Assembly: GCA_905221605.1 (NCBI GenBank)
Contig: CAJNDS010002512.1
Span: 812,360-876,359, forward strand
Reading direction: 5' to 3'
DNA length: 64,000 nt
From: Symbiodinium natans
Taxonomy: Eukaryota > Sar > Dinophyceae > Suessiales > Symbiodiniaceae
Part shown: positions 1 through 13,164 of the stretch, piece by piece
Numbering within the stretch: position 1 is the first letter of the stretch
Layout: each line of letters opens with the position of its first letter
The notes under the pieces: model-generated
The model's input: the letters and a program-made list of their open reading frames with translations, nothing else
Database searches by the model: none
What the model was told of the DNA's origin: nothing
Made by a program: the position numbers and the translations under genes

Positions 1-3000
1 GGCATGCCGGAAACCAGTAGCGATCACACTGCGCACATGAGCGTAGTTGTTTCGATGAATGCAGCATGCATTGCGAGAATCAGGTATACAGCCAAAAGTC
101 CGAGCCTCAGGTAAACAGAAAGAGCAGCAGATATGTAAAGCATGAGTGGGGTCAGGAACGTGCGGATTCAATAGTCCTGGTGGCAAAAGGGGGCTTGGGC
201 TGTTCGGGGGAAGGCAAGACATGAACGCTCTTCAAATCACGAATTCACACGGTCTGAGCCAGCAGTCACCAAAATTAGTCTGTCAGCATCAGGTTAAGGC
301 ACGGGTAGCAGCTCGTGCTTGTATGGCACTTTCCACTCGGAAAGTCCCAATCTGCATCACCCTAGCCGACCCGAAGCCCGTATCTGCAATGGACAGTACA
401 GTGTAAGCTAGCAGGTGGCAAAAACCACGTCATGGCCATCAGACCTTGGTGCATTTTCGGTTCTCGTTCAAACCCCTTACAAGCCTTCTACATCCCCAAA
501 GCCCCAGCTGCAGGCCAGGGCCCTGAAATGGGGCTGAAGCGGGGAGCTCGGCTCGAGCGTTTGGAGGCTTTAACGGGGTCAGCAATATGATTTTCAGCAT
601 GGGGTTTTGAAAGTATTAGGCCTGCAGGTTACGGAGACAATGGTTCTTCAGCATTCTTGGCCGGGGAACTCTCCCTGGACTTCTGGCTGAATGTTTTGGA
701 TCTGGCTGTTGATGATCTCACCGGGATTCCTTGCACCACGAGCGAGTCCCCACAGGGCGGCCTTTCCCAACTTCTAAAGCCGGATTCCTCGGGTTCGATA
801 GCAAGGTCGCGAAAGCAAGGTCGAATGGAGGGAAGGTTTTGGTTCAAAAGGCAAATTAAACGGCCTAGGAGGTCAGGTCCGATCTGAAGCAGCCCAGGCA
901 TTACGGCCTCTGGCACATCAGGAGGACAATTGGCATCTTGCCTAGAGCGTGCTGGCCATGGTTTGAGCCACTGCGTTTTGGTGGATTGCTCATTCCATGG
1001 GTTGAGTCGGTCCTATCAGCAAGCCAAGCTTATTTGTTTCTATCAGAATGTTCTTCTGTGCAGAAGCCGAGCTTCTGCCAAGGTGTCTTATCTTGCAGAT
1101 GCAAAGCCTGTTTTAGCCTGCTCAAGGGTCTGGGCTCTGGGGCTTACAGGGGAATTCGTTGAAAAGGTTATCCAGAGGGCAGGCATACCCAGCGACCAGC
1201 CCTCATGTGCAGACTGATTTTGGGCCAAAGCCTAGCACTCGAATGCTGGACATCTTCTGGAGCAGTTGAAGTTGAACTTACAACTGCCAGGTTCCCACCA
1301 CAGAGCGTCCAGGAGAGTTCCAGGGCTTTTCGAGTTGCTCTTGCCCAAGGCTAGACAAAAAAGTGAGGAGGTGAGATTGCGGATGATTGCGGCCAAGTGA
1401 TAGCCATGAGCCAGAGCGAAGGGCTGCTGGGGTTTAGGTTTAGGTTTTAGGGCTTGACCAAGTGCAAGCTCACCATGGCTCAGCCGAAGTACTCAGAGGT
1501 GTCTTGGTGTCTTGAAGCCTCTGTTTAACTCTGTTTCGTCCAACTCGACAGCCTCAGTGCCGGATGCCAAGCACCGGCGTGGCGTCGGAATCAAGTCCCC
1601 CACGTTTCCTGGGAAGCTCGTTTCCTGGGAAGCTGGCGTGGCTTCTGGTTGAAAATGTAGGTTTACGTCACGCAGAACACACCGCGCTGGACTTTTGAAG
1701 TTTCCGCGTTTGGTGATGATGCGAGGATATTTTTGTTTAGGCTTGATTGGCTGATCTCTGCTTCGGTAGTGGGACGAGCTGCCGTGTTGCGTTCAATCAG
1801 CTAGCTCTTGCAAGACTCAACAATGCTTCAACGGTCCCCCACATGGAACTTTATTGGAAGCACGGCTTGACGTCACTCACTCGAAACGCCTCGCAACCCA
1901 CTATCCTGACACCCTGTCAGGCATTGATAGACCAAGCTGCTGTGATTTGCTGCCAGCAAGTGCAGGGCCACACCCTTCTGCGACTCGGCATGAAGGAAGC
2001 TCACAGCACAGCTTGTGAGAACTGTCGAAGTCTATTTTTTCAGCGCAGACCTGTCTTTCACCGTGGGTGATCCCACGGACGCGCATCGGCTGCGGGAAAG
2101 CCTTGCTCGCTTGAGATGCGCTCTTCCACAGGCCCGGCACACGACGCCTGCACGTACCAAAGCGGCAAAGCGGATGCGTACTCCTCGTTGTTTGGAGGAC
2201 TCACAGTGCTCAAGAATTGCCGAAGTGCGGAGTCGACTGCTGTAGCCTCAGGCATCTGCTGGCGGCTCAGAAAGTGCCGACCGAGGGCTTACGTGTGTTG
2301 CAGCAGTGCAAACCCGAGATCCGGCTCTGAAAGCCTGACGCAGCTTTAAAAAAAGGACATGTGGATGCTATGTTGCACAACATGCACATGTTGTGCCATG
2401 TGCTTCCAGCATCTGAGTGTACTTGATTTCATGGGCCCTTCAGACTTCACGGTTCGTGCGCGGCAACCTTATTGTTAGGATGCGCAGTCGCAACCAAAGT
2501 AACGACTTTTCAGCCTGAGAAGCTGCTGGGATCTCTAGTTTGCGTGAAGCACTTCGTTGTGTAGTGTCGTGTGTGTGTGCTTTGTTTTGCTTGGTTTGCA
2601 TCTGGTTTGCAATGGGCTGCCGGCATATACTGCGGGATTTTGGGGTAGTTATACACATCCGGTCGGCGCGTATGTGTCATATGCTTGGAATGCTTAGAAC
2701 ATCTTAGGTGTAGTGTTGATGAACACATCTCGTTTTGAACTTGCTTGTTTCCTCTTGCTCTGAGGCGGTCTAGTTAAGATCTGCTAGTTGCGGGCTTTAG
2801 AAGGCAAGTCATCGTGTCTGACCGATAAGAGGCTGAGAAACCCAATTCTTCCATACCAGCCTCCTTCAGATTCAACAAATCGTACGTAAAGAGCGTCAAA
2901 CACAAAAGGGCACACAGAATGCCAGGTTAATTTCGTTCTGAGTGGATTGCTTGCGGCTGCAGGGGTTGTTTTGAAGAATGTTTTGCTTGGCGTTGCATGT

Positions 3001-4507
3001 TGCCGGACTTTGTGTTTGCATGTGCATGGCATTTGTTTGCGTGTTGCTCTGCTCTGCTCTTCACCGCCGACCGCTCACTGTGTTACACGCCCCTCTGCTC
3101 TTCACTTGCAAAAGATAGGTAGGTGTGGTGCCCATGCCCTCCGCTGACATGTAGCATGAAGGAGAGGTGACTAGTATAGCCGGCAAATAGCACGACAGAA
3201 CCAAACACTGATGCAACCTTGGGGGCCCAAGACCGATTTCCAGGAGGAAAACAAAATGCGAGTTCAGATGGACGCTGAATTGGCTGCCCCCTCTGCCTTT
3301 CCGTATCCCCTTACTGTGCTGGGCCCCAAAACGTCGATGATTGAAAATAGGAAAAGGTTCGATGGCTCCTCGACACCTGTGTCAGGAATTCGTCCGACTG
3401 CTGGGCGGGGTCGTGCTGGTCCCTGGGCAAGAAGTTGAGGTCATTGGACGATCTTGGCAGTGGAGAGTTGGGGTCACAGGTAACGCAGTGCGCCTGTCGA
3501 AGTTGAGGTTGTACAGGTGTAGGGAGGATGGAAGCTGTGGGAGGGGGTTGGGATCTTACTTCAATTTTATGGCGGGGTGCCCTGGTTAGATTGTCTGAAG
3601 CACTTTTGCCGCTGACTGCTCGCAACGGAAGCCTTGTAACAATATCACCTGAAGCTGGTTACTGTGGTCGGCGCTTTAGTGATGTTGCGTGGCAGGAGAC
3701 TAAAAGCCGTGCTTAGTCGAACATTCCCCAGAAGTACCAGTACAGGAACAATAGCAAGGGCAACCATCTCAAAGCCCGAGATGCATCACAGTGCGAGGTC
3801 ATGCAATTGCTGCAGGAGCAGGCTTGAGAGGGTCCTCGCTTTGGGGGTTTTTTGAGATCCTGGACTAGAGTTTGTCAAGTCCTGCTCAATAAGTAGAGTT
3901 GCGCTGGGGCAGATCATTTCGGCACAGGCAGTCCCGGCACTCTGGCAATCCTGCAAAGCAGGTTCCAAGCAAAACCATGTCAGGAAGTTCCCCCAGCAGA
4001 CTAAGTCGGCGCGGGCGTACCAAAACGCAAAGCACTGCGGGCAAGACAGTCTTGACAAGTCCTGAAACCTCAAAAGGGATTGACTTATGTATCGCTCGGT
4101 TTGCAGCATTGCAAAGTGCAGGGATTGTGTTGGACAGTGTTGTTTCGCAGTTTTCGCGTTCAGTCTGCTAGATCCTGCCCTGTGGACAAACCATTAGAAA
4201 GCATAGGGAATGGTTCTTGGCTTAGCTTGTCATGTTCAGGGTTTTTACGTTCGGGTTTGAGGAAATCGATCGTGTGACCTCTCCGTGCACACAAGCTCGG
4301 GCTTCTTTTGGACGTTCTCCTTGTTTCGTGCCCTGCGATGCTCTCGTTGTGGCGCAGCCTGCACTTTTGACGTACCAACACCCTCAACCGTCCTCAACCC
4401 ACAAAAACTTTAACCGCAGCGTTCTAAGCTCCAAGTCCCTCGTAAATCAAAACTTTCAGCTTTGCAGCTAGTCTGGCAAGGTGGCGGCCTTGGAGGTTCC
4501 CGTGCTC
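1..4507. other. Left-edge sequence with no supportable gene
   Basis: Only short overlapping open frames occur here on both strands, none above about 110 codons, and none shows a protein motif I recognise. A few degenerate TTTAGGG-like words occur near 1430-1450. I see no repeat array, RNA gene or mobile-element terminus. Treated as intergenic or intronic. Confidence 0.5.
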
Positions 4508-4515
4508 TTTTTTTT

Positions 4516-4546
<31 letters not shown>

Positions 4547-4547
4547 G
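4508..4547. repeat. T18-G22 homopolymer junction
   Basis: A run of 18 T is followed directly by a run of 22 G. The exact lengths may be affected by sequencing or assembly error. The G run could form a G-quadruplex on the plus strand. Confidence 0.9.
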
Positions 4548-6405
4548 CAGGTTTCGGGATAAGAGGGGTAGGGAAGGCCAGCTCCGAGCCCTGGAGGGGG
4601 ATGAATCGTTTGAAGACTCAGGGCAATCGGGTTTCTGTGGATGGAAGTCTTCAAGTCGATCTTTGACCTTGCTTGGTTTCCTTCCGTGTGCTTGTCAGTT
4701 TTCCAGAGCCCCTTCTCATCATACACAGCATACACGCATTGACTAGCGAGGCTGAGGTGACGAGGAGCAAACGACACAAGAAACCCAACCGAAACACACA
4801 AGCGACACTTCCGACCCTTTGTCAAGTGGCCGCCACGGGCCGCGAAGAGCCCACAGTTGCACTGCTACTTAGGACGACACGTGTTACCAAACACAGATCC
4901 GCTTGTGACCTCCAAACCCATTCCAAACCCTAACCTGCTACAAACACATCCCAATGTCCCTCCATTGAGTTCCCCAAGGCCTACGTCCATGTAACGACCC
5001 CAGAGGTCTTCGGCTACGGCCAAGCCCCAAAATGTCCCAAAGTGTGAGGAGGGGAGGCAGCCAGCTGCCGCTGCAGGCCAGTCCAAGCCAAGCGTGGGGC
5101 GAGAGCGGAGAGGGGTGGCAGTGTTGTCGTACGTGTTTCTTTTGCTGAAGGCTTGACGAAGGCTTCATCGATATTGGGCATGGGTTTCGAGCAGGAAGTC
5201 TTCTCAGCAACTTCAAGAGTGCGAAATTGGGCTGTTATTACATGACTTCCAGGCTGTCGGCATTCGCCTAGTTGTAGGTTGTAATGCGTGGCTGCTTGGC
5301 AGGCAAACTGCACATGGCCCAAAAAAGTGGAAACATGTTCAGGAAGAGTGGTGGCAAGGGGAAAGGCACAAATCCCTGAGGACCATGCGGATGCCTGGGT
5401 GAGATAAGAACTTTCGGATGATGTGCCGTTTCTGAGCTTTCTCATGTCATGGTTTTGAGTACTTTGGAATGCTTAGTTTCAGCATCCTTCAGGTGTATCT
5501 CGATGTATCTTGGTAGTTCGATTGATAAAATGTTTTGGAACATGGCTTTACCCAAGCACTCCTTGCTCACAGGGCAATGTAGGAACAATTTAATGTTGTC
5601 ATGGATGCTCCGTCGGGAGGTGAGTCCGCCTAAGGCTCCAGAGGTGTCTGAACACCCGGACTCGGCAAACGGAGTTTAAAACCCCCCACTGCACCCTGAT
5701 GGGCTTGCTTCGGCTCAGCCCATGGGGGGTTTTACACTCCCCACCCCAATCCCCCACCCCAATTCATGTGCAACACTCACACGGTGCTTTGGCAGCGTCG
5801 TCACCTGTAAGTACCCGATCAGGTTATCGCAAGAAACCCACCCTATGGACCGTGGAGTTTTTTCAGCCACTGTTTACACTGCTTTGGTCCTCCTGTGGCA
5901 AGACACCACTGTGGCGGCAGGTGCTGTCAACTGGAGCTGCCTGCATCCTGCCTGGGCGCCAGTGCAATTGCTGCCCTGGGGCTTGACATGTACAGCATTG
6001 CAGGGTAGCACTTGAAACAGGCCCTTAAGGTGGACACCCGCAAAGAGTACCAAACAAAGGACTGTCAATGTTGACGTTGGCTTTGCTTTGAGATTCGCGG
6101 GGTCGGGGGTTGAGGCATGCCAAAACAGCCATTTGTAGAGGGTTTGGTTTTTAAAACTTTGAAAGGGCATACCCTTGCTTTTCAATTCGGTTACTGGGAT
6201 TCTGTCGAGAAGGCTCCGCCCTCAGGAGTGACTGGCCGGCTTACAGCTCAAGTCCGCTCTCACAAACAAAAAGCTTGGTCTTGACCGGGGGGCCTCATTT
6301 TTGCAAGGGCTGGTCTCTCGTAGTAGGAGCTAGGAATGATGCAGCTGCCCTGTCACTTTTTCTCGGGATGTGAGTATTTTGACTGACGAGGGCTTGTTCG
6401 AATTT
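4548..6405. other. Unresolved sequence between homopolymer and TG tract
   Basis: The longest open frame is on the minus strand at 5014-5445 (143 codons). It shows no recognisable domain, no hydrophobic or repeat pattern, and has competing frames of similar length on the same strand, so I do not call it a gene. Nothing else is visible. Confidence 0.45.
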
Positions 6406-6457
6406 TGTGTGTGTGTGTGTGTGTGCCGGCTGTGTGTGTGTGTGTGTGTGTCTGTCG

Positions 6458-6491
<34 letters not shown>

Positions 6492-6540
6492 TGTGTCTGT
6501 GTCTGTGTCTGTGTCTGTGTCTGTGTCTGTGTCTGTGTCT

Positions 6541-6572
<32 letters not shown>

Positions 6573-6659
6573 CGGCAGTGTGTGTGTGTGTGTGTGTGTG
6601 TCGGCAGTCAGTGTGTGTGTGTGTGTGTGGGTGTGTCGGTGTGTGTGTGTGTGTGTCGG

Positions 6660-6696
<37 letters not shown>

Positions 6697-6713
6697 GTGT
6701 GTGTGTGTGTGTG

Positions 6714-6788
<75 letters not shown>

Positions 6789-6831
6789 GTGTGTGTGTGG
6801 GCAGTGTGTGTGTGTGTGTGTGTGTGTCGGC

Positions 6832-6869
<38 letters not shown>

Positions 6870-7003
6870 GGCACTGTGTGTGTGTGTGTGTATGTGTGTC
6901 GGCACTGTGTGTGTGTGTGTGTGCGCGCGCGCGTGTGTGTGTGCGTGCGGGCGTGCGGGCGTGGGTGGGTGGGTGGGTGCGTGGGTCTGTGTGTGTGTGT
7001 GTT
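6406..7003. repeat. Compound (TG)n microsatellite with TCGGC and GTGTCT interruptions
   Basis: About 600 bp of TG dinucleotide is interrupted at intervals by TCGGCA/TCGGCT words and by a TGTGTC hexamer block at about 6489-6548, ending in GTGGGTGGGTGGG. Long open frames exist in several phases on both strands (poly Cys-Val on plus, poly His-Thr on minus). They follow from the dinucleotide and are not genes. Confidence 0.95.
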
Positions 7004-9295
7004 TTGTTTTTAGGTGGGGGAGATAATATAAAGGGCAAATCATGATTGTTAGGGCTTAGTAAATAGGAGCTTATGAGTACTTCTTTGGCCGTTTCCCGCT
7101 TAGGAAGAAGCTATGCTGAAAGGTGGCCTGAGAAGCTTCAAGTTTAAATGAACCCTACGCTTGATTCTGTACGAAGAGGGTTGAGTGGTTGATTTGAAGC
7201 ACGCCTCGCTGGGCCTCAAGGTGCGCGGTTGGAGGGTAGTTCTTGCCAGGCGGAGGTCATCGTTGCAGAAGCTCTTCAGGAAAAGTCGCCAGCTTCCAAA
7301 GTTTTAATGGGGATCACACCTTTGTTGTTTTCCTCAAGCGCCTGCTTCTGATGGTTCTTGCCAGCAAATGCCGGTTCCTCGCATTCATCCTGCCAGTGGC
7401 CGCAGCCCTCGGTCTGGTGCAAGTGTTTGTCCTGCGATTCGTCGAGATTTCCTGGTATGCTGTGTGGCAGAAGAGGACAGCCGAGAATGCAGAAATCGGG
7501 ACACCTTTGCCCCAGCCTGCGACTATGACTACCACCGAGAACAACGCAGAGCTGCCAGATCACTGTTGGTAAAGTGTATGTTTTTTTTCAAAACCATCTT
7601 AATTAAGTTCAAGCATTGACTGTGATGCGGCCTGAAGCGCTGACCCCGAAGAATTTGGCTTGATGAAGTAGCTAAGTAGCGCGAACAGAACCCGCCAGCA
7701 AAATCTGAATTAGCACATTACGGGCATCTGGGATTGAATGGTTTGTAATGTACCGGAGACGTATCAAATTATCAAAGGTATTTGGCAAAGGATCGACAGT
7801 AGAGCCAAGCCTTGGCTTTTCGAGGTTTGAGATCCAGTCGAAGTCCCAACGACCTCTAAAAGCAAATCTTGAGGCTGTCGACTTCACTACCAAGCAAGAG
7901 GGGCCCAGCATCACGGCCACCGAAGACAAAGCCGAAGACTGCGGCCCCAAGCAAGAATCCAGCAGCCACCCTGAAGGCTGTGAAGCCCCGTGAAGCCCAG
8001 TGAAGCCCTGCGCCCCCAACTCGAAGCCATCACGTTCAGGGCTTGGGTGGGGGGTTGATCTTTGGGGGGAGTTGGGGTTGATGGATGTTGTTTAGTGTGT
8101 TTGGAACACTCAGACCCCGGAGCAAGGCCTACTACGGAGACCGCTTCCTGTCACAGGGGCGGTGGCAATATGTGGCCTCTCAATCTTGGTTAGCTTCAAA
8201 CTTTGTTGGGGCTGGGGAGTACGGGGAGTAGGTGAATTATTGGCCCAGACTAAGTTTTTTTATTAGATGAGCACAGCCTTAAGGAGCTTCATCCATAGTT
8301 CTTAAACCCGCACCGGCGATTTTTCTGACTTAGTCTTGAAAGCCTTGCGTGCCGAGGCCTACAACCGCACTCGGTCGCCGGAGAAGACGTGCCAAGAGTT
8401 TGAGCGGTCTGGAGAAGATCTTCCAAGCGGTCGCGGCTACTGGCCGAACGTTGCCGAGCCGAGCAAAGGTCGGCTCGTGGTTCAGCATTTCTGGGCTTTA
8501 GAGCTAGGTCTCGAGCGGGCTCAAGAACTGAAAATTTTCATATAATCTCAAGGTTTTCGGTAAGACCTGCAGGCTTCCAACACTACGAGAGGGCGTAGTT
8601 GAATGCTCACAGACCTACTTAGTTTCGTCATCCGAAGCTTTTGAACTTAGGCAACCTAGGGAAGGTTGTGCCACGGACGCTGTGAAAGGGCGAACCCATT
8701 GCTTGTACACAGTTGCGGTACCTGGATTTCTGTTCCAGACTGCGAATCGTGTGCCAGAGAAGAGGATGACCTCCCCACAGCTTCAGTCTCTCAGGACCCA
8801 AACTCCGCATAGTGACATAGTGCCCCCACCTCCCACCTGGACTCTCGCAGATGAAACTGAGATTTGCAGCCAAAAGCCCGCTCCCCTGGAGGTGAGTATT
8901 TGTATGCCACTGTGTGGGCACAGGAGGGGATATGGAAGCATCAGCATCCGAAAGACTGTCGCCAAGTTGCTTTAGTCGTTATGCCTTGGGGAAAGGATTG
9001 AGAGAGTGGGATTGACGATCTGACGAGTCTGACTTTTTTTGGTTTTGAGCTTGGAATCGTATGCTTCAGCTTCTGTTCAACTCTGAAACATCATCCTGTC
9101 CCGTTCTGTGCGAGCACGTAAGGCAAGAAGGCGCGATTTGCTCTTGCTACCTGGCATGCGGGTTTGAAGGAGTCTAATAGAGCCTAATCGTATTCTATGA
9201 GAAGCGCCCAGAAAACCGGGAAAGCGAGTTCATTTTCGCATTTTTGTCTTGGTGGCCCTCACCTTGCTTGCCAGCACCCAAAGTACAGTCGGAGG
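7004..9295. other. Unresolved sequence; weak hydrophobic ORF at 7243-7572
   Basis: The plus-strand open frame at 7243-7572 (109 codons) contains a hydrophobic stretch around residues 33-66 that could be a membrane segment, but no family is recognisable and no splice sites make it convincing. The rest of the interval has only short frames. No repeats or mobile-element ends were seen. Confidence 0.35.
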
Positions 9296-9860
9296 CTTGG
9301 TTGGTTGTTGGTTGGTTGGTTGGGTGTTGGTTGGTAGGTTGGTTGGTTGAGTGTTGGTTGTTTGGTTGGTAGGTTGGTTGTTGGTTGGTTGGTTGGGTGT
9401 TGGTTGGTAGGTTGGTTGGTTGGGTGTTGGTTGGTTGGTTGGTAGGTTGGTTGGTAGGTTGGTTGGTTGGGTGTTGGTTGGTTGGTAGGTTGGTTGGCAG
9501 GGTGTTGGTTGGGTGTTGGTTGGTAGGTTGGTTGGTTGGGTGTTGGTTGGGTGTTGGTTGGGTGTTGGTTGGGTGTTGGTTGGGTGTTGGTTGGGGTGGT
9601 TGGGTGGTTGGGTGGTTGGGTTGTTGGGTTTGGGTGTTGGTTGGGTGTTGGTTGGCTGGTTGGTTGATTGGTTGTTGGTTGGTTGTTGGTCCGGGATTGG
9701 TTGGTTGTTGGCGTTGGTGGTTGGCGCTGGTTGTTGGCGTTGGTTGTTGGTTGGTTGTTGGCGTTGGTTGGTTGGCGTTGGTTGGCGTTGGTTGTTGATT
9801 GGCTGTTGGTTTGTTGTTGGTTGATTGTGGTTGGTTGCTGGTTGGTTGTTCGTCGTTTGC
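9296..9860. repeat. TTGG-based minisatellite
   Basis: Degenerate tandem array of TTGGTTGG blocks alternating with GTAGG, GTGTTGG and, towards the right end, GCGTTGG variants. It changes gradually in sequence from left to right. A minus-strand open frame of 340 codons (9195-10217) is Asn/Gln/Pro/Thr-rich because it reads this repeat, and is not supported as a gene. Confidence 0.9.
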
Positions 9861-12800
9861 TGTTTGTTTAGTTTTGTTTCTAACTATTGTTGTTTTTGTT
9901 GTTTGTTTGCTTGCTTGTGTTCTTCTTTTGCGCGGTGGTTCATCCTTTTTTCTTGTGGGTGGGGGGGGGGGGGGGTATTTTGATTTTGCTTTTGGCCATT
10001 GGCATTGTGGTCCGGTTGTGTATTTGTTGATTTCTTGTTTTCGTCGTTTTGTAGCTTTCTTGATTTGTTTGATTTGGCGATATTTTGTTCGGCTTGTTTG
10101 TTGTTGGCTTTTGTGTTGGTTTACGCATTTCTGTATAGCTTGCTTGCTTGCTTCTTGCTGTTGTGATGGGTCGTAAGGGTGGTTGCTGCTGGGTCTGGTT
10201 CCAAGAGGTGCCCTCATGGATTGAATTCAGATTATTTGATGACGCTGGTGTCCTATCAGTGAGAATAAACTTTCCTGTCCAACATTTGGAGAGTACGAAT
10301 ACGAGCTACGATGCGTGGGCGTATCACCGGTTGACTCTGTAAATTCGATGTGAGGGGCCCGAGGTTGCTTGTTTGACCCTTTGATATCGAGTCGCCGGGT
10401 TCGGCACTTCTGAATGCAGTTCAGCCTTTCGGTCCCCTCACCAACATGCAGGCTGTGTTGGGCTAAAAACCGATGAAGAGCGACCCAGGCCGAGCCGCAC
10501 TGGTCCGGCTTTGGCTCCTTGGTTTCTGTCGCCGCACATCACCTGAGCATGGCGATGAAGGATCCCGGTGTGCTTAGTGAAGCTTAGTGAGCGCCTGGTG
10601 ACTGCATCAGAGTTCGGGGCCCTCGCACTTCAGTCCAGTTGCCAGTCCATAAACTGATTTCCCGATCCAAATGTACACATTTTACCATCACACTGAGCAC
10701 CTTCTTGGCTTCTTCCTCAGCCATAGCCGAATATATAGCGGCCCCAAAGCACCTGGCTCCCGTTACTGAACGTGTTCGAATGTTTATGTTGGTTGCGTTA
10801 AGTCCCGAAATCTTGCTGCTGCCTTCATTAAACAACAGAGCTACAGTGCAACGAAACGGTCGCGAGAAGAAGCTGTGTGTGCGTGTGGGCATTGCATGAA
10901 CGCAAGATCTTTCAAAAAGGGAAACACTGTAGGTTGCAAAAGAAACGGTCAACAAGAAGCAGCTGCTGTATTTCTCGCACCTTCGATTAGGAAAATCCGG
11001 CGGTTTGCAACGGAACGGTCAGGAAGAAACGCTGTGTGCGGGAATTAACTTAATTCAACGTTGTTTCAAGAAGGAAGCACGGTTGTTTACAAGAAGAACT
11101 ACTATGTTCACAGTGAAACATGAGTGTTAAAAGTTGCTTCATCGGCGGTTTGCAGCAGAACTGCCACAATACCAAGCTCAGCCCCGAGCACGAAGCCGGA
11201 CCCAAACTTCAGCACACAATTCCGGATCCTTGATTCACTGCAAAGCTTGTCTTCCTTGTCTTCCGTCTATCGTTTACCTTACGTAACATGAATACATACT
11301 CATATGCTCATACATAAATATGTGTATATACATATGTATACATATTGATAAATAGGAATTAAAAAACTCTAGTTGGAAACTCCAAATTGCAGACTGCCCT
11401 GGAAAGAAGCAGAAAGAGCGAGCAGGTCTTGGAACATACAAATATATAAATATGAATAAATATAAATATAATAAATATATGTATATATGCATAGTTGGTA
11501 AGTTGGATGTAAGATGTTGCCTCGAGGACGGCCGCGTGCTGCTGTGGCATCCAGGCAGGAGGCCTTTCTGGTGGGACAACGATTGGTGTCCCTGGGCCAA
11601 GCAGTTTGTAGGACTTCGTCTGCGTGTTGAAGTACCAGGGGCGGTGGCGCGGTCATCGTTTCTGTTGTTGGATGGAAGCAACAACGCCTTCAAAGCAAGT
11701 CTTGTTGGACGTCTAAGCTGAATTCCCCGCAAGCATGCCCACAAGCATCCTAGCAAGCATCCCCGCAAGCCAACCTGGCGCCGAACATTCACCAGTGTCA
11801 ACAACAAGTGCAATCTGTATGTTTCGTGCCGTGGAAGTCACTTCCGGGCTCATCGCCTGCACGTCCGCCCCACCTCATCAAAGGAAGGAGAATTTGGGAG
11901 AAGATGTTGGCAAAGAGCTAGAAGGTTGCAAGCAGCCCCACGCACGTAGACGCCAGCTGCCACTCATGGCACCTAGAATATGGGGGTCCTTAGACATGCA
12001 AGTCTTTAGAGTGCTGTGTTGACGAACCAAGGGTTCCGTACATGCCCAGGCAAGCGGCAGCGCCATCGGACTATGGACTGCTATTTGCAGCCACTCTCGA
12101 GCTGCCAGGTAGAGACTTAAACTTGATAGCGAACGCTCCTCGCTGAGCTACATTGCCACATTGCCCTGAAACCCTGAACGAACAAAGCCCAATATCCGAA
12201 CGTAACAATCCGCTTCAAGCACTAGTTTAGGTTAGGGTTTTCTGGGCTGAGGGTGTGAACGGCTTCGGGCTTTCTATGGTTAAGGGTTTTAAGGGCCACG
12301 TCGACTTAAAGGTTCGTGTTCTTTCAGGGCTGTGGGAGTTTCTGGCTTAGGGGCTTGAGGGTTGTGCGCTTTAAGGATGAACAGCTTTAGGTTTGGGGTG
12401 CCTGGGGTAAAGTCAGGGTGTTGATGGCTGAGGGTGCTCGCGGTCGTTGCGTCAGAGCGCGAATCAGCTGCATCTGTTCGCGAATCCTCGATGCGCGAAT
12501 CTGCTGTGCCAATTCTCGACTATCAGCGATTCGGAGCAGGAGCGAATCCGGTATTGCCAGTTCGCGAATCGGTTCCCTACCTCGAACCCTCAAGGCTCAC
12601 CACCACCAGAATCGCAAGGCTGCTCCGCCGTCGACCTCGGCGATGAACTGGAGAGTTTGCCGCTAGGCTACCGGACGACTTTCGTAGCCTTGAGCGCAGG
12701 ATAGTTGCAGGATGAGGAGCAAATCAAGAAGATGCAGTCACTTCAACCTTGCACCCGAGAAACATGCCCTGATTCACAGGCGCCTTGAGTGTTCTGTTGT

Positions 12801-13164
12801 CTTCTGGTGGGTCTCAGGCCAATCTACTCTGTGACCACTCGGCCTCGCAAGCCCCTCGGCGCTGACAGTATGCCAGACCTCCCTTGAACCTCAGCCATCC
12901 CTAAACCCCAAGATCCGCCTGGAGCTTCCCTCCAAGAGGGTCGAAGCCGGTGAAACTCCTCCTGAAGCACCTCCACTCTAAAGAAAACCCCTTCAAGGAC
13001 TGCTCAGCAGTGGGAGCTGCCAAAAATGGAGGAAATGCTGCGCTGCTCACCGCTAAACCTCGAGTACAGCTGTGCTACCTGGCTTGGAGATCGGTGGATT
13101 CGGCCTCGGGTTTTCAGTTCATCTTCGAGTGACCCCTGGCACGGAATTTTGGCACAAGCGGCGA
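9861..13164. other. Unresolved sequence with degenerate repeats and an AT-rich patch
   Basis: Contains a G run at about 9957-9976, a degenerate minisatellite at about 10848-11110 (AACGGTC followed by AAGAAG words repeated three to four times), an AT-rich patch with ATACATATGTATA-type palindromes at about 11300-11500, and a cluster of GCGAATC words at about 12460-12570. Short telomere-like words lie near 12230-12300. No gene is supportable. Confidence 0.45.
10848..11110. repeat. Degenerate ~70-90 bp minisatellite
   Basis: The pattern GCAACGAAACGGTC followed by AAGAAG-CTGTGTG recurs with substitutions at about 10848, 10935 and 11007, with a weaker relative near 11092. Spacing is uneven (about 87 then 72 bp), so this is an old or rearranged array. 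Confidence 0.5.

Noticed and set aside
6295-7045. Open frames of 200-247 codons on both strands
   Set aside because: They read the TG microsatellite in several phases (Cys-Val or His-Thr repeats), so openness follows from composition.
9195-10217. 340-codon minus-strand frame rich in Asn, Gln, Pro and Thr
   Set aside because: It is the translation of the TTGG minisatellite; no non-repetitive part shows protein character.
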